Positions 58,098-64,000 of a stretch of DNA of 64,000 bases are shown here, piece after piece. The stretch spans positions 2,170,001-2,234,000 of the forward strand of contig NZ_CP147918.1 of the NCBI RefSeq assembly GCF_039645975.1. Direction: 5' to 3'. Below the pieces are notes generated by a model. It did no database searches and was not told the DNA's origin. It saw only the letters and a list, made by a program, of their open reading frames with translations. The DNA is from Sulfurimonas sp. HSL-1716. GTDB lineage: Bacteria > Campylobacterota > Campylobacteria > Campylobacterales > Sulfurimonadaceae. Both the position numbers and the translations under genes were made by a program. The stretch's first letter is position 1; every line of letters begins with the position of its first letter.

Positions 58098-58868
58098 TTA
58101 ATGATGGTGATGGTGGTGATAAAGAAGATGCGCATCGACACCGTACAGCCGACTCATCTCTTCACAGCTTATCGCTTCTTTTGGATTATTACAAGTCAGC
58201 AGTTTTCTATTTATCGTAAAAAGTCTTTTGATATCGTCGGCGATCACACCGATATCGTGGGTAATGAAAATGATCGTGATCTTCTCGTCTTTGTTCAGAC
58301 CTCTTAGAAGTTCATAAAATCTTTGCTGTGACTTTACATCTACCCCGGTATTTGGCTCATCAAGAATAAGAACTTCCGGTTTTGAAGCAAGTGCGCGCGC
58401 TATCATCACTCTTTGTCGTTGTCCGCCTGAAAGAGTGCCTATCATCTTCTCTTTGATATCCAGGACATCCATCTTTCTCATAGCGTCTTCAACACAAGCC
58501 GCATCTTCAGCGGAGTACCTCGCAAAAAAACCTCTTTTGGCGGTTCTACCCATCTTGACGACGTCTAGCACCGTAGCAGGAAACGTGATATCGACATGAG
58601 ATGCACGCTGCGGGACATAACCTATCTTGTCCCACTCTTTAAACTCCTCTATCTTTTTACCGAATATCTTTACACTTCCGCTGCTGGGTTTCTCCAAACC
58701 CAAAAGCAGACGGATAAGAGTCGTCTTGCCGCCTCCGTTTGGTCCTATGATCGCATCATATTCACCGGAAAATATCTTAAAAGAAAGCGATTCCAAGATA
58801 CTTTGCGAGTTCACCCTGAACCCGAGTGATGAAACGTCAAAGATAGGTACTTCAAATTTTATCGGCAC
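58098..58868 (-). CDS. znuC: Zinc ABC transporter ATPase with natural His6 C-terminus
   Basis: A 256-residue ATPase of the metal-importer type. Walker A is GPNGGGKTTL, the signature is LSGGQRQRVMIARAL, Walker B is VLILDEPNTGVD and the H-loop is FITHDIGV. The last 13 residues end in LLYHHHHHH, coded by mixed CAC and CAT codons before TAA. This histidine tail could bind zinc and is not part of the usual ZnuC fold. The gene overlaps znuA by 10 bases and is followed by znuB. Confidence 0.93.
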   Translation of the reverse strand: MPIKFEVPIFDVSSLGFRVNSQSILESLSFKIFSGEYDAIIGPNGGGKTTLIRLLLGLEKPSSGSVKIFGKKIEEFKEWDKIGYVPQRASHVDITFPATVLDVVKMGRTAKRGFFARYSAEDAACVEDAMRKMDVLDIKEKMIGTLSGGQRQRVMIARALASKPEVLILDEPNTGVDVKSQQRFYELLRGLNKDEKITIIFITHDIGVIADDIKRLFTINRKLLTCNNPKEAISCEEMSRLYGVDAHLLYHHHHHH

Positions 58869-59800
58869 TCTCTGGCCTCCGATATTTTTTGCAGGTTTTG
58901 AATCATCAGCGAATAATACGTAGCACCCTCCTCGGATTCTTTTTTCGTTATATTTGCGATAGGCTGAAGCATATCGACTGTTACTTTTGTATCTTCCGCA
59001 ATAGCATTTATGACCTTATCGCTTGCAAATGACTCAAAGAATATCGTACTTATGTTTTTGTCTTTCACTTTGTCTATGATGCTGTTCATCACTTTTGCGC
59101 TCGGCTGAGCATCGGGTGAAAGTCCGCTGACGGATTCGACATGAAAGCCGTATTTTACCGCAAGGTACGAGAATGCGTTGTGATCGACCACGATCGTATC
59201 GAGTTTACACGCGCTCATCTTTTGCCTGTATTGAACATCTATCTCTTTTAGCTTTGCGATATATGCTTCTGCATTCGCACTGTAAAGCTCTTTATTCGCG
59301 GGCAGAATCTTGGTGAACTTTTCTTTGAGAACGTTTACGGCCGTTATCATATTATCGACGTCAAGCCAGTAGTGCGGATCGAATTGAAGCTCATGACGGT
59401 GCCCTTCTTTTTCATCCTCATGATGAGCCGCATCCAAAAGCTTTACATATCCGCTCATATCGAGTCCGTTCTTTTCATCTTCAAAAGTATGCGTCCAAGG
59501 CTCCAGACCGGCTCCGCTGTAAACGACAAGATCCGAATCATGAAGTTTTGCCATTAGCTTTGGCGTGGGTTCAAAATCATGAACTTCGACACCGTAAGGA
59601 AGCACACAAAAACACTCCATGCTGTCGCCTGCGATGTTTTTTGCCGCATCATAAAGAGCATAAGTACTAAGAGCTATGAGAGGTTTTGATTTTTGCTCAT
59701 ACTTATGAGCTTCCTTCCCGCCCGACGAATGCAGATTGTAATATGTAAAAGCTCCTACAAGCAATATCAACAAAATCGATATAGTTTTGATAGTTTTCAT
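58859..59800 (-). CDS. znuA: Zinc ABC transporter periplasmic binding protein
   Basis: Periplasmic zinc-binding protein (cluster A-I family) of 313 residues from the ATG at 59800. An N-terminal signal or anchor (about 5-25) leads to ALSTYALYDAAKNIAG. The metal histidines are in VEVHDFEPTPKLM, the acidic His-rich loop AAHHEDEKEGHRHE near residue 130, and DPHYWLDVDNM. VVDHNAFSYLAVKYGF gives the third ligand. The variable His-rich loop favours zinc over manganese. A longer frame begins at 59839, but the ATG at 59800 fits the signal sequence better. Confidence 0.9.
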   Translation of the reverse strand: MKTIKTISILLILLVGAFTYYNLHSSGGKEAHKYEQKSKPLIALSTYALYDAAKNIAGDSMECFCVLPYGVEVHDFEPTPKLMAKLHDSDLVVYSGAGLEPWTHTFEDEKNGLDMSGYVKLLDAAHHEDEKEGHRHELQFDPHYWLDVDNMITAVNVLKEKFTKILPANKELYSANAEAYIAKLKEIDVQYRQKMSACKLDTIVVDHNAFSYLAVKYGFHVESVSGLSPDAQPSAKVMNSIIDKVKDKNISTIFFESFASDKVINAIAEDTKVTVDMLQPIANITKKESEEGATYYSLMIQNLQKISEARECR

Positions 59801-59812
59801 ACATATTCTTTT

Positions 59813-59834
59813 AATTGAAGTTAACGCAATTATA
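59813..59834 (-). promoter_or_regulatory. Probable znuA promoter with overlapping inverted repeat
   Basis: On the minus strand TATAAT (59834-59829) lies 28 bases upstream of the znuA ATG. The inverted repeat AATTG (59813-59817), nine bases, CAATT (59827-59831) overlaps this box. A metalloregulator such as a Fur/Zur-type protein could bind, but no clear consensus is seen. Confidence 0.35.
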
Positions 59835-59877
59835 GCCAATTACAGCTTTATATTTTACATCTTTACTATTATTTGGA

Positions 59878-59883
59878 TATAAT
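59878..59883 (+). promoter_or_regulatory. -10 box of the secG gene
   Basis: TATAAT 60 bases upstream of the secG ATG at 59944, in the divergent gap with znuA. Confidence 0.45.
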
Positions 59884-59943
59884 TCGCAACTTTTATATAT
59901 TCTATCACAGCTTTAATAAGCCGAAGATAGCAGAGGGATTTAT

Positions 59944-60267
59944 ATGACTACAGGCTTTTTGCTTATTGTTCAGATTGTACTCGTAATTGCAATCGTGATC
60001 GTTGTACTTTTACAAAAAAGTTCTAGCATAGGATTAGGCGCGTATAGCGGCTCAAACGAGTCCGTTTTCGGAGCTAAAGGACCGGGTAGCTTTTTAGCAA
60101 AAGCTACTTTCACTATAGGTTTTCTATTTTTGGTAAACACTATCGCTCTTGGCTATTTTTATTCTAAGGCTAAAAGCGAATCGGTAGTCGATACGGTAAA
60201 AGAAAGCAATGTCGTTGAAGCGCCTGTCGCACCTGCCGCAGCAAAACAAAACAACGCTACAAAATAA
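59944..60267 (+). CDS. secG: Protein translocase subunit SecG
   Basis: Inner-membrane subunit of the Sec translocon, 107 residues. Two helices (about 3-22 and 50-72) flank the conserved LLQKSSSIGLGAYSG and GAKGPGSFLAKAT segments typical of SecG. A charged Ala-rich tail follows. A terminator comes directly after the stop codon, so it is a single-gene transcript. Confidence 0.93.
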   Translation: MTTGFLLIVQIVLVIAIVIVVLLQKSSSIGLGAYSGSNESVFGAKGPGSFLAKATFTIGFLFLVNTIALGYFYSKAKSESVVDTVKESNVVEAPVAPAAAKQNNATK

Positions 60268-60301
60268 AGTGCGGGATCATATCCGCACTCAACTCTTTTT
60301 T
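60268..60301 (+). terminator. Rho-independent terminator after secG
   Basis: AGTGCGG (60268-60274) and CCGCACT (60283-60289) form a GC-rich stem, extended by an AT/AT pair around a short loop; a run of six T (60296-60301) follows after ACTC. Confidence 0.8.
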
Positions 60302-60357
60302 AAAACCATTTTGCTACAATTTTATCAACTGTATACCACACTTTCAAAAGGGGTCCT

Positions 60358-60915
60358 ATGTTAAACGAAATATTTAATGAATGTGAAACAAAAATGAAAA
60401 AAAGCATCGAACATATGATGCATGATTTTAAAACGCTTCGTACCGGTAAGGTGACCGTTCAGGTTTTAGACAATATTAAAATTGATTATTACGGTACGAT
60501 GACCCCGCTTGATCAGGTCGGCTCCGTTTTGGCGACCGATGCTACAACGATAGTTGTCAACCCTTGGGAAAAAAATCTTTTAGGAGATATCGAAAGCGCG
60601 ATCGCCAAAGCAAATATCGGCGTGAACCCGAACAACGACGGTGATACGATCAAACTGTTTTTCCCTCCAATGACGGTCGAACAACGTCAAGAAAGCGTTA
60701 AACAGATGAAAGTCATGGGAGAAAACGCGAAAGTTGCCGTAAGAAACGACAGACGCAACGCAAACGATAAGATCAAAAAGCTTGAAAAAGATAAAGAGAT
60801 CACAACCGATGAATCAAAATCTGCTCAGGACAATGTCCAAAAACTCACAGATAAATACACCGCAGAGATAGATTCGATACTAAAAACAAAAGAAGCGGAA
60901 ATCCTTAAAGTTTAA
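60358..60915 (+). CDS. frr: Ribosome recycling factor
   Basis: Splits post-termination ribosomes with EF-G. At 185 residues it has the normal length. [60 protein letters not shown] and the long C-terminal helix are the family pattern. It has a strong ribosome site (AAAAGGGG) before the ATG. Repeat copy A begins directly after its stop codon. Confidence 0.97.
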   Translation: MLNEIFNECETKMKKSIEHMMHDFKTLRTGKVTVQVLDNIKIDYYGTMTPLDQVGSVLATDATTIVVNPWEKNLLGDIESAIAKANIGVNPNNDGDTIKLFFPPMTVEQRQESVKQMKVMGENAKVAVRNDRRNANDKIKKLEKDKEITTDESKSAQDNVQKLTDKYTAEIDSILKTKEAEILKV

Positions 60916-60974
60916 TACGCCAAAGCAACAAAGTCACTTTGGCTGCGTTAGCATTTAGTTCTCTTCAGCAGGGA
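60916..60974 (+). repeat. Dispersed intergenic repeat, copy A
   Basis: TACGCCAAAG, an 11-base loop, CTTTGGCTGCG, then AGTTCTCTTC and a short stem (AGTTC / GAACT). The order and spacing match copy B at 53109-53166 on the other strand. GCATCATAGATGC after it can also form a small hairpin. It fills the frr-pyrE gap (60916-61024), and may be a REP-like or mobile element. Confidence 0.7.
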
Positions 60975-61024
60975 ACTCACGCATCATAGATGCTCTTTAA
61001 TATACTCAACACTAGGAAAATTCA

Positions 61025-61633
61025 ATGGATATCAAACAAATCTATATGGATGCGAATGCCCTTTTACATGGACATTTCAAACTGAGTTCAGGCAATCATT
61101 CAGAATATTATCTGCAATCCGCAAAAGTCTTAGAGGATCCAAAGACCGCAAATCTTTTGGCGACGGCTTTGGCTGCACAAATAAAAGAGAGCGGTTTAAA
61201 GATAGATACCGTCTGCGCACCTGCCCTTGGCGGACTGATCGCAGGATATGCCCTTGCGCAAGCACTTGAATGCAGGTATATCTTTGCAGAACGGGTAAAC
61301 GGCGAAATGAGCATCCGCCGCGGTTTTGAAGTAAGTAAAGATGAAAGAGTCCTGATGTGCGAAGATATCATCACGACAGGCGGTTCTGCAATGGAAGCAG
61401 CACGAGTCGTCGAATCTTTAGGCGGAAAGATTGTCGGTGTCGCAGCTTTAGCAAACCGCGGATTTTGTAAACGCGAGAACAGCGACGTAACGACCAAGCC
61501 AAACTGCAAGCTGCCTCAAGACATTCCGTTCTTCGCACTTGCGGACTTTACTTTTGAAATGTATTCATCGGATGCTTGTCCTATGTGTCAGGCGGGAAGC
61601 GAAGCCATAAAACCGGGTTCAAGAGGGAACTAA
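61025..61633 (+). CDS. pyrE: Orotate phosphoribosyltransferase
   Basis: Converts orotate and PRPP to OMP in pyrimidine synthesis; 202 residues. [33 protein letters not shown], the PRPP loop [20 protein letters not shown] and the basic segment [10 protein letters not shown] are typical. A Cys-rich C-terminal segment ([20 protein letters not shown]) is found in the epsilonproteobacterial form. Followed by the second copy of the 13-base repeat. Confidence 0.96.
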   Translation: MDIKQIYMDANALLHGHFKLSSGNHSEYYLQSAKVLEDPKTANLLATALAAQIKESGLKIDTVCAPALGGLIAGYALAQALECRYIFAERVNGEMSIRRGFEVSKDERVLMCEDIITTGGSAMEAARVVESLGGKIVGVAALANRGFCKRENSDVTTKPNCKLPQDIPFFALADFTFEMYSSDACPMCQAGSEAIKPGSRGN

Positions 61634-61635
61634 TA

Positions 61636-61648
61636 ACTAGCGTAGCTA
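61636..61648 (+). repeat. 13-base repeat ACTAGCGTAGCTA, copy 2
   Basis: Identical to 36666-36678, again just after a stop codon (pyrE) and just before a hairpin. Confidence 0.5.
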
Positions 61649-61653
61649 AAGCT

Positions 61654-61668
61654 TGACACTTTGTGTCA
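61654..61668. terminator. Small hairpin between convergent pyrE and Kef-type gene
   Basis: TGACAC, TTT, GTGTCA forms a 6-base stem in the 57-base gap. A possible weak terminator; a T run follows only after 9 bases. Confidence 0.4.
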
Positions 61669-61690
61669 GAGATCAGCTCTTTTGCCCCCC

Positions 61691-63310
61691 CTATATTTTT
61701 AGCTGACAGGTCATCACCCTCTCGACCAAGACTCTCGCGACTTCGACTTTTGAATCCACGATCATAGAAATATTCAGTTTTTCCAGCTTGTAGCCCTCCT
61801 CCGCAGAAACCACTTTTACTATGATGTTCGCATCGTTTGTCTGCTTTACGATAGCTTCACAGATAAGTCTTTTCTTCTCTACGTTATCAAGTGTAACGAT
61901 GATTATCGCACACTCCTTTACATGTATCGCTTCTAAGATGGAACGTTTTGACATATCACCCAGATAGGCTTCCATTCCATCCTTTACCGCTCGTTTTACG
62001 TTTTTGGGGTTGTTGTCCACGACTATATAGTTCGTTCCGTATTCATTAAGCTGTTGAGAAACATATTTGCCGACCGAGCCGTAGCCGCAGACGATGATAT
62101 GATCTTTTCTGTTCGGAAGATTCGAGACTTCCGGTACGGACATGTTCTCTTTAAAAAACATTCTTGAAATAGATCTTACTTTTGATATGAAAAAAGGTGT
62201 CAGCACCATGGACAAGATGACGACCAAGACCAGAAGCTGACTCAGTTCGTCTTTAATGATCCCGCCCATGGAAGCGATAGCGAAAATGACGAACGAGAAC
62301 TCTCCGACTTGAGAAATGGAAAGCGCCGTTTTAAAAGATATGGAGTTCGTCGACGTTATTCTGATGACAATGAAAGTGATAAGGGTTTTTAGCAAAAGGA
62401 CCATGGCGAATATGGCAAAAATCAAAGAGATGTTGTCGATAAAAAGAGAGATGTTTATCTTCATCCCGACCACTATGAAGAACGTTCCAAGCAGCATGTC
62501 TTTAAACGGAGCTATATCTGCTTCGACCTTATAGTGGTACTTCGTTTCGGCTATGACCATGCCGGCGACAAACGCGCCCAGAGAATACGTAAATCCCAGA
62601 TAATGCGCTATAAGTGACGCTCCGGTTACCACAAACAAGACAGAGCCCATGAACAGCTCGTCCAGCTCAGATGTCGCAGAGAACTGCAATAGCCAAGATA
62701 TCACTTTTTTACCTACGACCAAGAGCAAAAACAATACGATGGCCGCACTTACGAACGTATGAAACAGGATCGTATAGATATCTTCACCGCCCTCATTGGT
62801 CAAAATACCGATAAGAATAAGTATCGGGATGACCGCAATGTCTTGGAAGATCAAGATTCCCGTCGATCTCTGCCCGTAAGAGGTGTATATGTTTTTAGAG
62901 TTTTTCAGATACGTTAAAACGACTGCCGTAGACGACATGGAAAACGAAAGCGCAATAATAAGCGAAGACATATAGTCAAGATGAAACAGATAATAGGTGA
63001 TCGCAAAGATCACGAGCGACGTAAAACCGACCTGCATAAATCCGTTGCCGAATATAAACAGTTTCATCGAGTTCATTTTGGCCAAAGATATTTCCAGCCC
63101 TATGGTGAACATCAAAAAGACAATGCCGAATTCACCGATCTGATCGAGAAGTGCACTATGAGCATTGCCTGCCAATCCAAAAGCATGACTAATGATCGTA
63201 CCCGTTAAAATATAACCGATGATCTGTGAGATCCCGTAATGTTTGAGTACGATATTAATAACGGTGGATATACCCAAAGCGATTGAAATATATAAGACGG
63301 CCTCTTGCAT
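61691..63310 (-). CDS. Kef-type cation/proton antiporter (CPA2) with RCK domain
   Basis: A 539-residue protein. Eleven to thirteen membrane helices of the CPA2 fold (residues 1-380) have LIALSFSMSSTAVVLTYL and GAFVAGMVIAE. A cytoplasmic RCK-N domain begins with HIIVCGYGSVGKYVSQQL (nucleotide-binding GYGSVG). The protein probably exchanges K+ or Na+ for protons and may be gated by NADH, as in KefB/C. The ligand is not proven. The ATG at 63310 has GGAGGATGA upstream. The stop is convergent with pyrE. Confidence 0.87.
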   Translation of the reverse strand: MQEAVLYISIALGISTVINIVLKHYGISQIIGYILTGTIISHAFGLAGNAHSALLDQIGEFGIVFLMFTIGLEISLAKMNSMKLFIFGNGFMQVGFTSLVIFAITYYLFHLDYMSSLIIALSFSMSSTAVVLTYLKNSKNIYTSYGQRSTGILIFQDIAVIPILILIGILTNEGGEDIYTILFHTFVSAAIVLFLLLVVGKKVISWLLQFSATSELDELFMGSVLFVVTGASLIAHYLGFTYSLGAFVAGMVIAETKYHYKVEADIAPFKDMLLGTFFIVVGMKINISLFIDNISLIFAIFAMVLLLKTLITFIVIRITSTNSISFKTALSISQVGEFSFVIFAIASMGGIIKDELSQLLVLVVILSMVLTPFFISKVRSISRMFFKENMSVPEVSNLPNRKDHIIVCGYGSVGKYVSQQLNEYGTNYIVVDNNPKNVKRAVKDGMEAYLGDMSKRSILEAIHVKECAIIIVTLDNVEKKRLICEAIVKQTNDANIIVKVVSAEEGYKLEKLNISMIVDSKVEVARVLVERVMTCQLKI

Positions 63311-63383
63311 TCATCCTCCATAATTATCTGCTAATTATATCAGCTTAATCAGCCTCCATATAGAGTTTTAAGAGATTTTTTAA

Positions 63384-63389
63384 TATAAT
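63384..63389 (+). promoter_or_regulatory. -10 box of pyrG
   Basis: TATAAT 32 bases upstream of the ATG at 63422; AAGTAAGG is the ribosome site. The gap 63311-63421 holds no gene. Confidence 0.5.
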
Positions 63390-63421
63390 CGCCTAATTAT
63401 TTACTAAAGTAAGGTTTGTGC

Positions 63422-64000
63422 ATGACTAAATACATTTTTGTAACCGGAGGAGTTTTAAGCTCTCTTGGAAAGGGAATTACTGCGGCCAGTATAGGAACTC
63501 TGTTGAAACACGCCGGTGTAAATGTAGGAATGCTAAAGATTGATCCTTACATCAATGTCGATCCCGGTACCATGAGTCCCCTGGAGCATGGAGAGGTTTT
63601 TGTCACAAAAGACGGTGCAGAGACGGATCTGGATATCGGTAACTATGAAAGATTTTTAGATACGTCTTTTTTAAAATCAAGCAACTTTACGACGGGGCAG
63701 GTCTATCTTTCGGTGATCGAACGTGAAAGAAGCGGCGGATATCTCGGGCAGACCATACAGGTCGTTCCGCACATCGTAGGCGAGATCGTAAGCCGTATCA
63801 AAAAAGCCGGCGAAGAACGCGACGTCCTTATCGTCGAACTCGGCGGAACAGTAGGCGATATCGAAGGGCTTCCTTTTATGGAAGCTATCCGCCAGATGAA
63901 ACATGACGAAGAGGTCGAAGGCACTTTTTTTGCCCACGTCGCGCTTATCCCGTACATCAAAGCCGCGGGAGAGCTCAAAAGCAAGCCGACTCAGCACTCG
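63422..64000 (+). CDS. pyrG: CTP synthase (3' part outside window)
   Basis: Makes CTP from UTP with glutamine as nitrogen donor. The 193 residues visible are the N-terminal amidoligase domain: [20 protein letters not shown] with the ATP loop, [40 protein letters not shown] and KSKPTQHS. The glutamine amidotransferase domain and the end are beyond position 64000. Confidence 0.97.
   Translation, partial: MTKYIFVTGGVLSSLGKGITAASIGTLLKHAGVNVGMLKIDPYINVDPGTMSPLEHGEVFVTKDGAETDLDIGNYERFLDTSFLKSSNFTTGQVYLSVIERERSGGYLGQTIQVVPHIVGEIVSRIKKAGEERDVLIVELGGTVGDIEGLPFMEAIRQMKHDEEVEGTFFAHVALIPYIKAAGELKSKPTQHS

Noticed and set aside
58098-58120. His6 tail of ZnuC as a cloning or assembly artefact
   Set aside because: The codons are a mixture of CAC and CAT, the stop follows directly, and the flanks are normal chromosomal sequence with znuB 12 bases further on.

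Overview
The window is a chromosomal segment of a Campylobacterota (epsilonproteobacterial) bacterium, most likely related to Sulfurimonas or Sulfuricurvum. Evidence: a moderately AT-rich, tightly packed genome with many gene overlaps of 1 to 30 bases; TATAAT boxes often without a clear -35 box; cbb3 oxidase maturation genes (ccoG, ccoS, ccoI) with small CxxCH cytochromes; the full ADP-heptose pathway; and the 16S/23S type. No IS element, prophage or CRISPR array was seen.

Layout. 1-2097: rnc (cut by the window edge), rnhA and a LapB-like TPR/zinc-ribbon protein, all on the minus strand. 2176-4353: a serine-recombinase-like DNA-binding protein that has lost its catalytic residues, then ccoG. 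4397-8107: an msbA-like exporter and an LTA-synthase-family transferase. 8215-36654: a 28-kb surface-glycan region. It holds the dTDP-rhamnose genes (rmlA, rmlC, rmlD, rmlB), two nucleotide-sugar dehydrogenases, seven glycosyltransferases of the GT2, GT4 and CgeB-like types, two GT9 heptosyltransferase-type enzymes (including waaF), an O-antigen-ligase-like protein and a sugar kinase of the WaaP type. It also holds decorating enzymes: a PIG-L deacetylase, a carbamoyltransferase, an MBOAT plus SGNH acylation pair, two more LTA-synthase-family transferases, a PAP2 phosphatase and an unassigned glycosidase-like protein. 36709-41461: a beta-CASP nuclease, ppsA and a LOG protein. 41585-49693: heptose genes (hldD, hldE, gmhA, gmhB) interleaved with an outer-membrane protein, two cytochromes c, ccoS, ccoI and a half-length asparaginase-like protein.

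49860-55358 is one complete rRNA operon on the minus strand (16S, tRNA-Ala, 23S, 5S) with a consensus promoter and recognisable processing stems. Its 16S-23S spacer lacks tRNA-Ile and carries extra sequence between the 23S processing stem and the mature 23S 5' end. Part of that sequence is a repeat found again between frr and pyrE. 55537-64000 holds a Bax-inhibitor-like membrane protein, a stand-alone ThiD2-like protein, the operon znuA-znuC-znuB-bioC-like, secG, frr, pyrE, a Kef-type antiporter and the start of pyrG.

How the genes work together: most of the window builds, exports and decorates the lipopolysaccharide. ADP-heptose and dTDP-rhamnose are made here, glycosyltransferases assemble core or O-chain, an MsbA-type transporter flips the lipid, and a set of membrane enzymes probably trims or adds phosphate, polar head groups, acyl and carbamoyl groups. 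The most unusual items are the dead recombinase in front of ccoG, the sequence inserted in the rRNA spacer together with its dispersed repeat, the natural histidine tail on ZnuC, a probable ATT start codon, and three divergent LTA-synthase-like enzymes, one with a changed metal site.
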